From: Patiria pectinifera
Taxonomy: Eukaryota > Echinodermata > Asteroidea > Valvatida > Asterinidae
DNA length: 64,000 nt
Direction: 5' to 3'
NCBI GenBank assembly: GCA_029964075.1
Contig: CM057136.1
Coordinates: forward strand, 806,001 to 870,000
A program made the position numbers and the translations under genes. This document shows, piece after piece, positions 47,701 through 60,645 of the stretch (positions are counted from its first letter, which is position 1; each line of letters begins with the position of its first letter). Under the pieces are notes generated by a model. It saw only the letters and a list, made by a program, of their open reading frames with translations, was not told the DNA's origin and ran no database searches.

Positions 47701-48705
47701 TCCTTCTCTCTGGAAAACAGGTTTAAAGGCATTTTTGGGTTTAGGTTTATCTGTATCTAAATGAAGAGAAGCACTAAAGGGGATCATAGAACAAAAATTG
47801 GGTTGAAAGAGGTTTTTCTGAACTACACAAAGAAAAAGGAATGTCCACACTAGGTATGTAATGTAAACATGGGTGTCCGTCCATGTGTTAGGGCCTGTGT
47901 CCCCGTAGTACATTTTGGTTAGGTTAACTGTTTAGTGCTGTCATCTGACAAGTCAGACTTCACTCTCACCCAAACTTCGTGACAATAATCTTTGGGAGGG
48001 GGACTTCAGATGACTTGAGACATTTGAGGTCAAATATCTAGGGTCAAGTGAGGGCATTACTGATTTTGGTTAGGTAAACTGAAAAGTGTGTTTGGGCCCA
48101 AAAAAAAGTCTCGGGTTTCTGGTATGGAGCTTGCCCCAAAAGATGACTTGAGACATTTGAGATCAAAGGCTTTTTTTTTTTTTACCTGGTTTTCTTTTTT
48201 TTTTGGCTGCAAATGTCGGCTGATGACTGCAAATGGTGCCCGACTAAACTTAGTGCAAATATATGGGAGTCCAGAGAGGCCACATAAATCTTATTGTTGA
48301 TCATAACCCCAAAACCAGTGAGTTTGGCGGTTTTGGAACATCATCTTGTATTGAAAAAAAACTTTTTCATTTTGCCGATGACTTGAGACATTTGAGGTCA
48401 AAGGTCTTCCAGGCTGCTGAGGTCAGGATTTTGGTTAGGTAAAACTGAAAGCTGCAAACATTAACTTACTGTATAAATGCCACTTTGCCAGGGTGATCGC
48501 AAAGTTTAACTGGCGAGATGGTAATGAAATCAAGGATTCCTCCTAGTGCACTTAAAGCTCACAAAACCTATAAGAAATCTGTTGCTATGAAGGACAATTA
48601 AGAAAATTGAAGTTCATGAGATCTGTGGGTATTGTAAATTTCTTCCTTGTGGTTATCTTACAGGCGATATTTCAAACAGCGCAGATTTTGAGAGAACTCC
48701 CTTCC
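44792..48705 (+). CDS. RNF181: RNF181 (copy B), last exon damaged
   Basis: Exons 44792-44874, 45892-45936, 46107-46198 and 46925-47109 have the same lengths and splice sites as copy A and an intact RING-H2 finger (CPICL, CKHDFHPRC, CPVC). Substitutions: D6N, T22P, D/G in YFGGERK, VV to MI before SEDE. Exon 5 (from 48664) carries several indels: after the acceptor it reads AIFQTAQILRELPS and stops at TGA near 48706, instead of the conserved tail ending SMYT. The surrounding intron 4 sequence (48.1-48.7 kb) is also scrambled against copy A, so consensus error is the simplest explanation. If real, the protein keeps its RING finger but has a changed C terminus. Confidence 0.8.
44920..45714 (+). 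mobile_element. Transposon in RNF181 intron 1 (copy B)
   Basis: Same ends as 25575-26490 but lacks the 55-bp insertion and about 100 bases around it. Otherwise similar, including the gtgttgacgc tract near 45538. Confidence 0.7.
46252..46800 (-). mobile_element. TTAA palindromic MITE, copy 5 in copy B, interrupted by a SINE
   Basis: Matches 27029 on as far as the middle of the palindrome (46433), where a tRNA-like SINE replaces about 75 bases. Similarity resumes at aacaggtgcaagccagct (46680). Confidence 0.65.
46434..46655 (+). mobile_element. tRNA-like SINE present only in copy B
   Basis: Contains gttgtgggttcgaacccca, a good box B / T arm (46453-46471), followed by a non-tRNA body (aacccaggtgttaaatgggtacc, ending near ggttctcctttaa). 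Not in copy A at the corresponding place (27211). Confidence 0.6.
47171..47511 (+). mobile_element. Harbinger-like MITE in RNF181 intron 4, copy B only
   Basis: TTA duplications at 47168-47170 and 47512-47514. Ends ggccaaaaaa / ggcc and inner ggtctctggtcag / ctgaccagagacc. Close to 14582-14962 in sequence, absent from copy A at 27950. Confidence 0.8.
48090..48375 (-). mobile_element. Fragment of a 9662-type MITE within the satellite remnant (copy B)
   Basis: Segments of 9662-10030 and its left flank (caccatttgcagtcatcagc, gtctccggtttctggtatgg, aaactcactggtttg) appear in reverse orientation, mixed with satellite pieces (gacttgagacatttgag). Order is disturbed; it may be mis-assembled. Confidence 0.5.
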
Positions 48706-49387
48706 TGACTCCATGTACACATGATGACAGCCCCACTAGTTCATTAATATTCAACAAAGTAAAACTAGAATTGAACGCTAATGACTTAACATGCATTTTG
48801 ACACACCACCCCAGACCTAAACTGGAATATTTGGGAGACTTTTGTGTTGGTACTACGAGGCTTCTGTTGACTTTTTACTCTGATTTTTTACTTAGGCACT
48901 TTGGCCATGTTTTTTTTAACAAATGAGGAATAGTAGTTAGCAATGCCATTTTCTGAATACAACTGCTCGTGAAATCTTAAGCCCAGCAGTGCTTAGTACC
49001 TTCACTTAAATCTGAAAATGAAATTTGTAAAGTGTAATTTTTGATTTGTAACACCTGTAAATGCCAGTTACAGTGGATAAACGTCTGTTTTATATCCCCA
49101 AAATGGTATTGCTACAGCGCCCTCGTTTGTTCAAGAATAAGCCATACAATATATTATTATTAAAAAGAGTTATGAGTATGGGTTCTGCTTTAGGTTATAC
49201 TTTGTAGTTCACTCATCTCACTGATTTATAAGTGTTTTTTTAGAACAATTGGTCATTGATAACACAGATGCAAATAGTGTACTTTTGAATCTCATATACA
49301 GGGTAATGCAGATCCTGAAAATCGCCATTTTGTCTTTTGAGCCCGGGCCCACTCCGCTTTGAATCATGACCTTCTATGGGCATTTAA

Positions 49388-49894
49388 AGGGAAAATACAA
49401 CATTTGCAAACATCAAAAAATCAAACTACCAAATCATTTTGAAATACCTTGCTGGACTGTTAGTGAATGACAGTGTAAAGCATCCTGTAAAATCATGGAA
49501 CCTGGTATACTGTCATTTTCAAGAAGAAGTGGTATTTTTGTATCAATTTCCAACGCTGGTCGGCCGACCAGCGTTGAAAAAACCGGCTTTTTCTAATACT
49601 GGCTTCAATTGACCATCGCACTTATTTGCAATCGATTACACCTATGAGCAGGTACAAGCCAGCTAGACTGGTTCCCTGACCTATACAATTCCCCAATGTA
49701 TGTAAACTGCTCTGTTTCTTCTTATATGAGTCAGGGAACCAGACTACAGGAAAATGATTATTTTCTGGTTTTTATAGCATTTTCGAACCCAAAACCTAAA
49801 AAGTCCAGTGTAACTATATTTGCTATATATTTCCAACCCCCAATTCCATCCATTTCTAAGAAAATTACAGCAAAGCAAATGATGTATATTCCCT
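49388..49894 (-). mobile_element. TTAA palindromic MITE, copy 6 (copy B)
   Basis: Counterpart of 30196-30708 with the same TTAA flanks (49384-49387, 49895-49898). Several one- to three-base indels. Confidence 0.85.
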
Positions 49895-52184
49895 TTAACA
49901 AGTGGTTGCGCCTTACTCTTGCTGTAATTTTTGACAGAATGATTTATAACCGTAATCATCCAAACTCTCCAAGAAACATTCATGTGGGAATATTATCTTG
50001 GTATTCCTCCATGGAGTGATGAGAAATCAGTTGGAAATGGGCTACAAAACAAATTGTACTTCCGACCTTTCACTTCTCTGATTTTCATTACCTAGGTCTC
50101 CTTGTTCGATCAGGCCTGTTTCTCACATCGTTGTACTTGCTTGAAAACAAAAGGATAATAACGCGAAGATTAAGCTACTACATCCCATGGATTGTTGTAG
50201 ACTTAGTCAGGCTTGCCTCGGAGCTTCTGCTTGAATACTCTTCCAATTAACAGTCATTTTAAGAATTCTTTTGGTAAATGATAATGAGCCCTTTAAGTTT
50301 ATTCAAAAGAATTGTTCAAGAGACATTTAAGTCTCTTTTTAAGTTTCGGTTTTTACCCAATGACCGCCACAAAATTATATCACAAAGTTCCATCTCTTTA
50401 CTGAAAGTGCTCCGAAGATCCACATGTATTTTCGATTTTCCGGAAACGATTGCAATTTTTGGCACAACATTTCTCTTTCACGTCATGCAATTCTTCAGTT
50501 TCCATTAATTGAGATGCTAGTAAAAACGTTACGAAGGCCTTTTTCGAGGTGATTTTCTTGAGAAATCAATGTACCAAAAATGATTTTAAAAACTTTTACA
50601 CGCTAATTTTGTTATTCGAGGGATCCGGAAGCGCGCCACTAGGGGTCAACTCTCAGGCTCTGTGTAATGCACCACGACCCCCTTACTCTCCCCAACCCCA
50701 GTCATATCCGTAATGTGTCACCCTCAAAAAGCAAGAAAAGCATACATATGTATGAAAAGTGCCAAGCTCTGACCCTGCTTATCAGTGAATATCCTGAGGG
50801 CATCAAGGAGGTTGCATTAATCATCTTTTCCTCTGCCAGGATGCTGGCATTACAACATCCTGGATACTCTGTGATGACTGCACGTCTCTAAGATGCACAC
50901 GGCCCCAATAGGCCCCCTTGCCTTGCTTCAATAAGGAAGAGCCTTTGATGGGTGTAACCTTTCTGGGCTTTAGGGTCAATACATTCCTAGAAAGTCACGA
51001 AAAACAAAGTCTGGGTTTTCGTTTTCGGAATTATTTCTAGACAATTTAAATTTTGACTGTTGGTAGAATTTTTGCTGCTCCACATTATGGCGGGTCATAA
51101 AAAAAAAAAAAAATTCTTTATTCTTTATTAAAATTGCATTTTATTATTCTAATATATAACTCAGTGGATAGTGAGTGGCTGATTTTAAGATTTCTATTTT
51201 TTTCCTGTAGAGTATCAGTGCAGATCATAGAGATGTAGTAAATTAATATAGCTCTATGGTGCAGATGGAGTAATGTCCGACTTGTATTATAGGTTTTCCC
51301 AGGATATTTTTAAACGTTTATCATTCGAATTCACCGTTTCTAATGTTTAACTTCGTTCATCAATATCGATTTAGTGTAATTCCAATGTTTAATTTCGTCC
51401 TTTGTCAGACATTTCAAATTCAGTTCAAGCCAATTCAAACAATTAGCACACGTTTTCGTCCCGGATCACCTTGTTATTCAGAAATCAAATTCGTCTAATT
51501 GATTTAAACGAGACGAATTTGATCGGCTCTGAATGCGGCCATTCGGCAACAGCTTAGACGAATTTGATCTGTAATGACGAATATTCTCGACCCGCTGACT
51601 AAAGAGGGTGACCAAACTTTGAAATTCAATTGAATTGTAAAAGATTAAATTGGTTTTGTTAAAAATGTTTGAAAGTTTTCTCGGACGCGATTGAATGTTA
51701 GAGTTGGTGAATTTGAATGGAAAACAAATGTTTTTAAAAAGCCGGGAAAACCTACATTATTTATGCATTTCAATTTGAAATTGTGTATTTTTAACTGTGG
51801 TGAATAACTTGTTAAACACGAATGTGGGGTGATTTACAACAAATGTTTCAAATATGGAGTTTGTGAACTTTTTACAGATCATTATGAATAGTGTATTTTC
51901 AAGAGATAAGAAAATGGTAAATTATTAAAACAGAAGGAAATTGTGATTTGAAAACAAAATACAAGTTTGTGTACAAAGAGTTTTGGATTACCTTTTTGCT
52001 AACGATAATTTCAACTTCACCGAGATTTGAATTTTGTTCCCAAGTCGGTCACGTTCGTCCCCGACGCGCTGTATTCAAGCTAGTGCATGCTTGGGATTTC
52101 CTGGGTAGCGCTGCCAAAGTTCCGAAGACTGGATTCGATTCATCTTGTGAATAGCGACCTCTACCGCCGCGGCGCCTTTGCTGC

Positions 52185-52802
52185 ACTACAGCGCGTCCCA
52201 AAATACCCGCAACATTTTTTTTTCGCAAGGCTCTAGCGTCGCCGGTGAAACACGTAGTGCCATTATTTATATAATTTAAAAGCTTGGAATCTTAACTGTA
52301 TTGTGTTCAATAAAGGCATGTCAAAAAACAAACTCAACCAATTTCAAGGAAAATCAATCATGCGCATTTTTTTCTAATGTGGAAATGCTACATCATCTTC
52401 ATGATGTGACAATCTCGTTGCCTTTTACTTTCTGTGTTTCCTATTCTTTTCAATCCATGTAGACTACACCTTAAATATTGTTCTTTGTTTTTCGAATTCC
52501 GAGTCTCTTTTGAAATTCACGTGCAAGTATGTACCTATTCAAAAAGTTTGACTCGAGTTTGCATCTGATGTACCACATCATCGATTTTCTTCGAAACCAG
52601 TTTATTGAATTTGTTTTCGCCATGCCTTTATTTGAACACAAAGAATGTTAAAACTCATTTGAATATCAAAACCAATTCTCGCCAGGGATGAAGTTCAGAT
52701 TCCAAGCTTTAAAATGATATTAAAAAATAATGGCGGTACGTGTTTCCGCGCCGACGCTAGGGCATCGCAAAACAACCTGTTGCGGGTATTTTGGGATTGT
52801 AG
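52185..52802. mobile_element. Foldback element with ACTACAATCCCA-type ends (copy B)
   Basis: Counterpart of 32998-33642, shorter by about 27 bases, with clustered substitutions and small deletions between about 52240 and 52620. The ends are unchanged. Confidence 0.7.
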
Positions 52803-54022
52803 TCGGGGACCATCTGAAATGATAGAAAATCCAAGTATGGACCAAAACTAACAGGTCGCGCACTTTGCTCGCCCGAAGTGTCATTTAGGCCTACACATCA
52901 TCAAGGTACTTCCTTCTGCGGGGAAATCTTGTTAACTTGCCATCGCCATAATTGGTCGCTGTCAACCAATTGCCTGTCTCATTGTTAGCTGTCTATGATC
53001 TGTAATGAAGGATTTCCTACTTGAAATTAGCACAGTCATGTTTCTAGCATGTGAAATTAATACATTTCCTGAAATGATGTTTCTTGAACAACAAGCGTCT
53101 GCGTTAATCAGTAGTCCTACTTCTTTAAAACACAAAACAAAGACATTAAGATATTTAGTGTTGATTTTGTTTGGACTACCTCTTTCAAAACGGCGGCGGA
53201 ACGGTTTCTAAAGCCATATAGGAGGGACAACGTTTCTGAGTGGGCATGCGTCTGGTCAAAAGGAATATAATCAAATGCATGGGGGAGGGGGCCTTTTCGC
53301 ACCCCCACGCTATATCGCCGCCTACGTCCCAAAATTATTCTGACATGCATCCTTGTCGAGATTAGAAAAGTTGGAAAATGCCAAGAAAATAGCGCTTATA
53401 ATCAATTCTTCGGAATGTTGTATATAGAGCCACAACAGGTGTATGTGTAAGTTGCCCAAAATGTGTGATTCAGTAACTTACATAATCTCCTTAAGTGTCT
53501 TTTTAATATTTTATACTAAGAAGTACTGAGCAGAAAAGAGTGACCTTTTAGATGTCTATCTTCTCAAAGTTAAAGCAGAAAGTGCTTTGCTTCTGTCATC
53601 CAAACTTTTGCTGGTCACGCCCTTATAGAATGACATGACTCTAGTGAAAGGTATAATTTGTACAGTACTGTACATGCGTACACATTTCATCCTGCCGTAT
53701 TGTTTACACCCACGATCACTTCCTGAAGGTCGCGCGCTGTAGTCAAGAAATAAGGTCAAGACAGTGAAGTCAGTTCCGGCGGAGCGGATGAACTCTTAAA
53801 GGCTTTCTTCGGTGTCTGGTCATGACTAAGGACTCTCGAATGAATCATCGGGGTTGCGGATGTGCTAAATGATGGCTTGGGAGGTGCCTCGATATCTCGA
53901 GCCGCTCCCTGTTTGTACCCTGCACTCGTCTTAGAGAGTCCGTACGGTCCTCATCCCTTCTGTTCAACGTCCCGGCCTTTAAGATCATTTTCCTGCAGAT
54001 TTTTGTACAATTCAAAGTCATC

Positions 54023-56854
54023 ATGGCCAAGTTTATTCTTGGAATAAGCCTGTTCTCGGTGCTTCTTTTGACGGTGTCAGCTCAGAAGCCGTTGTTTTCG
54101 ACAGAGACTGGGTATGATTTGTCTTTTGAGTTATCTGAATTGAATCAACGTACCCTCTCCTGGCAAGCGCTTGCGCGGGCTACTGGCGGCTCTGCACCCG
54201 AGGGGTTGGAGAATTGCACTCCGGTCGGTTCGTATGTCATTTATCGTGAGGGGACTAGCTTCCCCAACGAGGCGGATGTTGCGGCACTGAACACCCTTCA
54301 GAATAAGTTGCGATCGCAGACGATCAATCCAACCTTTCGATTCCTGTCTCAGATTCCCTCCAGCCGAATCCCCATCGCTAGCGCGGGGGATCTGGCAGAG
54401 TTTGGCCGGCGTGAGATACAAGAACTTGCCACTCGCATCAAGACCCGATTTTCTGAATTCTTCCCTACTCCTGACATCGATTTGAGTAGGTTCAGTTTCC
54501 AATCTACCAATGGCTCTAGCAGCATCGAGAGCGCTGTGGCGTTTGCTCGGGGACTTGTTGGGTTGAATCAGATATGTGAGACCCTCTCAATGGAGGGTAA
54601 TGTCACTGTTACCTGCTCGGAGAACAGCCGCTTTACCCGTTTTGTAACCCCAACCTCTGCCTTCATTTCTCACGACCCGGCCGACATGGACTCCTTACTT
54701 CGCCCTTACGACACTCCGAGTCGGAAATTATGCTTGAACGAGGTCAATAAAGGGAAGACAGACCAAGAGGTTATGAGGTTTAAGATGAGTAGGGATGCAA
54801 GGCAACTCCGAGACCGTATCGCCCAGAAAATGTCCATGCCAGGTTCACGGCAACTGTTCAATATCTCTGGAGGTAAGGGCTTATAGGACTTTGCAGACTT
54901 TTAGAAGGGCCTATGTTTGGAGTGCTAACTTGCAACATTTTATATTGGGTTTTGCCCTTCGCCGGCAATACAAAATTTACATCTTCCCGATGCAAATACC
55001 ATTATAAAATGAGTATCTTGCAAAAGCTCAAAACTCAAATCTTGTAGGGATAATGTAGGTTCGTTTACTTTTCATGCATTTGTTCGTTTCCTATTAAAAA
55101 CACCCCAAATCCAAAGAAGAATGTTCAAAACTTTACCTGTTGAAGTTTCAGCTCAGTGCAAACTGTCGCGTATTTTCATTGGTTGTAAAAATGAGGCCTG
55201 CGATTTTTTTTTAACATCCTAGATGCTTTTAACACTAATTGCACCGCACCAAAGAAGCTGGTTGCCGACTGATTTTTATTATCCAGGAGAAATTTCAATG
55301 CCTTCGATGCTTTAATTGTGTTTGGGGAAAAAGGTACTCAAAATCCGACCATGGACAATTTTGAAATTAGCATCATTTCCGGACAGGTATCGATTCTAAA
55401 ATAATCTCTTGCACATGATTGTTTCAAATACAACTTAACTTGAAATTAATTGAACTGATTATAATCCATGTGTAGACGAGGTGCAACTTTTGGCCAAGAT
55501 TTGCGGCTACCATCTGGCAATGTTCAACGACAACAACACCTGGTGCCGACTGTTTGACTATGAAGACCTGAACGTGGCCGAGTACCAGCGGGAACTGGGT
55601 CACTACTGGAACGAATCCTACGGGTTTCCCATCAATTCAATGGCAGCCTGCCCACTCATCAATGACACGCTGGAGTACTTTGACCGGTTGGCGGCCAGGG
55701 GAGCTGGGTCTGGAGCGAGGTAAGAAAGGCCCAATAGACCTTTATCATACTGCCACCATTTCAGTCATGTTCCCTGTATCCAATAACAGTACTGAATGAT
55801 ATTTGTTTTTGTGCAAAAAAAGGAACCAGACTGTTTGTCCTTCTAGCCTCGCTTTGGTTACGTTGATATGAATGGGAAAAAATCAAGATGGCCACAACAT
55901 GATAATGAGCTATAGCACCTGTGGAACGGAAGAGCTGATACTTGGCTCATCTGGGCTTTATTGAAGTCAATTATTGTATGGCTTTATAGTCTTTGTCCAA
56001 TTAAAAAATAAGAGTGGATGTTGTATCCTTTATAATTTACACTTCCCTGTCAAGCCCCAGTGGTGGTTGAGGGCGCTATCTATCCACAAGACGAATCAAA
56101 TGAGCATTGGGAACTTTGACACTCAAGACGAGACGAGAACTTCAAAGTGTAGGCCTACCCGGGCGGGCTATAATTATTCAAGCTAGTGCGAATTTGAAAG
56201 TACATTGTGTATGCACAGTGTCTACAATCTTGAATAGTGTTCCACTCCAGGGGGTTCATTGGGTCGTTATACTGACACACGCTTTGATTGGTCAAAATCT
56301 CTAATTCAGTGATAGTGATGGTCAAACTTTCTTCCAATTACAGCCTTCCTCTCATGAGCTTCAAGTTCACCGATGAGAACACTCTCATACGGCTGGTTAG
56401 TCTGCTGGGCATAGCCAAAGACCCACGCCAACTCGGATTTGGTAACTACGCCCAGAGTCGCAACCGTCAGTTCCGCACGGCTAAGATGGCACCTTTCGGA
56501 GGCAATCTGGCGCTCAACCTGTTCCGCTGCGAGCAACCACAAGTGCTGTTCTTCAACGACCAGACCTTCCGAGTGCAGGTGCTGCTCAACGAGCGTCCTA
56601 TCAACATCACCTTCTGCCAGGATGCCTTCTGTGATCTGGAAGACTTCAAGCGAGAGTTGATGGCCCAGGCTGGGCAGTGTCAGTTCCAGGAAGCTTGCAA
56701 CGTGGCATTGGGGCGGAATCCTGACGGGACATGGCCTGGAAATACAGGTGGAGGGGGCGGGAGAGGCGATGCTTCCGGTATCACACCTTCGCGGCTGCTG
56801 ATAGCTCTTACTGCAATGATGGCGATGGCTAAAAGGAGTATCCATGGTTTATAG
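54023..56854 (+). CDS. MINPP1-family protein lacking the catalytic histidines (secreted pseudophosphatase)
   Basis: Three exons, 54023-54872, 55476-55719 and 56344-56854 (850, 244, 511 bp; 534 codons), with clean GT/AG borders. Residues 1-20 form a signal peptide (FILGISLFSVLLLTVSA), so the product enters the secretory pathway. The family is shown by blocks shared with human MINPP1: ENCTPVGSYVIYREGT near the pocket, the SAVAFARGL helix, CGYHLAMFNDNNTWCRLFDYED, LGHYWNESYGFPINS, MAPFGGNLALNLFRC and FRVQVLLNE. MINPP1 removes phosphates from inositol polyphosphates. Here the pocket motif RHGxRxP is REGTSFP (75-81), the distal HAE is DEN (375-377), and the downstream pocket Arg appears to be Ser. 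Catalysis by the family mechanism is therefore not expected; ligand binding or scaffolding is a guess. N-glycosylation sequons are frequent. The tail is Gly-rich with RGD (505-507) and a short hydrophobic run (516-527), and has no SDEL-type ER signal. Human length is 487. Confidence 0.88.
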
Positions 56855-57182
56855 ATAGCTTAAGCAACGGGGTTTTCACTTATACTGTTTGTAGGTAAAG
56901 TTATATTAACAAGTTAGTAACACACTTTATTTCACGGGGGCGCTCTTCGCATATACCATACCGTTTCGCTCGTACTCACTACTCTATTCGTAAAGGGTAG
57001 GCCTATTACTGGTGTGACGATAAATGTCTTGGTATCCCACTGCCAATACAGGATAGATTTTACTTAATGAGTGACATTGCTCGTCCCATCCACCCTCAAT
57101 AGTATCCAAGGACGCTGGCGATGTCTTCGAGCTCTATCTCATTGGATGGTTGGGGTCAGTATTTCTACGTGCATAATAAACC

Positions 57183-57327
57183 ATCCGGTTCGTTAGTGTG
57201 ACGTCACCTCCAGCACTTTCTGCACGATTTGAACCGGAAGTTAACGCAGCTCGAGCGTTTGCAGCCAATGGGCGCTAGTAATCAGTGGTGTGCGCGCGTG
57301 TATGACGTTTTTACTAACGAACCGGAT
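57183..57327. mobile_element. Hairpin MITE with ATCCGGTTCGTTA ends (copy B)
   Basis: Same ends and CRE-like word as 38005-38147; several substitutions inside. Confidence 0.65.
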
Positions 57328-60300
57328 AGGCACACAATGCGCGTGCATTGATAATGGTGGTGAGATACCCACAATGCTTTGCAAAACCTGCACTTCCTTC
57401 ACACACAAAAGTTAAAAGGGTTTGTCGGTCACCAGTGCCGGTTGGATAGGGGGTGCGGTGGTCACACGAGGAAATTGCGTGGAGGGTACGAGCGATTCCA
57501 CGTGTCCTGGGATCGAGAATGAGGGCGTCCTTCACATGCACCGTCGCTCAGTTTGACAGACGAGTGTGTTGCAGCGCTAATATATTGTAGGGATAGCAAA
57601 TTAATTCTATACTGATCTGGACTATCGAGTGCCGTTCATCGGCAATAAACATACATTGGGATGATACATTATGAAAACAAAACATTTGCCACAAAAATAC
57701 AGGCGGAAACCAGTTTGTGTGTGTGTCTCAGGACCTGAAGTTTGACGACGAAACTACTTTTGTTGCTTTGCTATCGGCATTCTAAGTGGGATACACCCTA
57801 TTGTCTTGCTTTCATTAGTGATTATTGATTAATTAATCGTTTTAGGTTAAAAGGTCAAAACTGACTGAACAACTGATTGGTTTTGAATTATGTAAATATT
57901 AAAGGAGCAACAACAAAAAAATAATATAGGCCTTATGGATTGCTATGCTATAGCTGTAATTATTGTTTAGCGTGCAACAGAAAGTAGTCTGAATAATAGT
58001 TTTTATCACGAGGTCTCGTTTGTGGACACTTTGACAAAAAAACTGTCCTTTCGCGGCGACATATATTCACTGCCAAAAAAAAGAGACAATTCTATAACCC
58101 GCCTAAAAACAAATTGCGTAAACCACAATAGTTAAGAAAACACACCCTTCGTAACAAAAAAAATATTTGTCTTGGATGATAAAATTATTCAAACAAGCAG
58201 AGTTCAATCCATTCAATAGTTTGCTGATTACATTGTTGTCTGATACCCGTTGTCATGCGATGTATTCCAAATCATGGCGGATGCCGTGGCATTTAATTTC
58301 CACTGTATCCCCCATTCATAAATCGAGAATCAATGCCACTCTTATAATCCAATGTAGTAATCTCTACATTTTTTGTCTAGAATGATTATGACTATACAGT
58401 AGCAATTTTCTTTTCTCATTATACCGTAAAGATAATATTGCAGACATAGTTTAGTAGAGAAGTTGTAGATACATGTAGTTTGATATGCAGGACAAGGCCG
58501 TTTTAAGGAGCATATGATGATACCCACGTCACTGCATAAAGGTATTGGATGTCTTATGAAAATGTCATGAGAAACTGGCCTATAATTAGGGTTTTTATGA
58601 ATAAACGATATCATTTAAACTGAGTAAATTTGTTTCCCATTTTATTTTTTTACCATAAGATCAGATCAAAGGGTACTGGTTGGGTGGGATCTTGGAGGGG
58701 GGGGGTCATTTTTGATCTTCAAAACTTGAGCTGTCGGAGCGCTGATCGTTATTCCATTCACAATATTTAGTTTTGCAAAACGTTCTTCTACGAGTGAGTG
58801 CTATAGGATGCGATTGTGTGTATGACATGATATCTAAAGATGCATCAACTACATGCATTTACGCGGCGACTGTCTTTTATTTATTTTTGATAACAGTTTG
58901 TCTCAAAAATCGATGCTTGAAATAGCGTCAGGAGTAAAAAAATGTTTCAACATTTTCTCCGCTAGACAATATAGGCCTAGGCCCTATGGATTTCCTGTGA
59001 CCCAGCTTTGAAAATCCAAAATACGATTATTATTTTTTTAATCTGGCCTAGCGCACATCTTGAAAGTGCTCATGCAATATATTTGTTTTAATGTAATCCT
59101 TGACAATACATTTGAGTCCTATTTAAAGTTATGTTTTCTTTGTTTTGCCATTTTCAAGGGTATTGTAACCCCTTCTTGTTTGTTTATGCTAATGAATTTA
59201 CATATTCATGAGCAAAAGTGTGATGTCATTTCAGGCGGTAACCCTCAATGTTACAGCTAATCCAGTACCAAAAGTGTCGTTTCATTTCATTTTCTTTTGC
59301 ATTTTGCAAGTAAAAAGACATACAAAAAAATAATATAAACTACAAAAAAGTGTCCAGAATTTTAGATATTTTGCTGTCAAAAAATTTCTTTTCTTTGGTG
59401 ATCGTTGTGTCAGTACATGTCAGTAAGCCAATGAGCAAACTTCACTAATGTTTTAAATGAGCCAATTTTTGGGTAAACAGTTAAACAGAAAACCCCTAAT
59501 CTCACCATCCAGTGTCTTCCTGTGGCATCATAGCAACAACGCCCTCTGTTGTCCGGGAAATCATGGATTAGTTTTTTTTTAAGTTTAAAGAAGCGCACTT
59601 TTGAATAAAATTAAACAAAAAGGGATGTCAAATAGTTTCATACATCTAAGAAGAGTAGAAAGTTGCACAGGAAATATTCATATCATGGACCCTTTAATCC
59701 ACATAGCCTATAGATTTTCATTGCCAGAAAAGTAGTACCGATTTAATGACGAAAAACTTGCTCAAAATGAAGACATTACTTGTAAATACCCTTTGAAATT
59801 CTTCCGCCTGGAATGATGTCGTTCGGAAGAAAATCACGCAAGCTGGTTTTCAAATACTCATGCATTTACTCATCACAGAATCAAGTTTTGATTCCCAAAA
59901 AAGTTTGGCATCAGTACTGCTCCGTTTTCTCAAAAATTATACATGTAGTAGACGCCGAGCTAATCCAACAGGACAAACCTGCGATGGCCATATACCCAAA
60001 TACCTCTCTCGTGACATACTCGGACTGCGTGCCAAATTCCACACTTGTATCATGAAAAGCACAACTAAAATAATGATCCCTTCACCTATCTGCCGTATAC
60101 AATGTAGTTGCGGGCCTACTTTTAGCCAGCAGCTATCCCGCGCCGGGACCCCCCACCCACCCTTCCCCGCATTTAACACACAAAAACCCGAAATAACGTT
60201 AATCAAGCTAGCAGTCCTAAGGGTAAAAAGTATTCAATAAAAACCACTCAAATTATAAACAAAATCAATTCGCAAAACTTAGGGTAAATATTAACTGCCA

Positions 60301-60645
60301 ATTCACTTCGACCGCGCCCATCTTTTCAGTCGCGTCTCGGGGACGTACGTACATCTTCAGTTAATTTTTCTGTACGCAGATTGAACACGCCTCTCGTACT
60401 CGTACTCGTACTCGTAGTAGTAGCATGAGAACGAGATTGCAAAAAGCGACATGAAACCCAGACTCACTGAGGGTTCTTTTGGTACTTTATTGAGTGGTAC
60501 CTGACTATATATGAGATGTGCATGCGTGTCGACCACTGATTTCTACTGTACTACATGCGCGACATTCATTATACGTGTTCACTTTCACTTGAAGGGACGT
60601 CCACAAAAACTCATCTAAACAGCTAGCTAGAGCAGCTTTCGTAAA

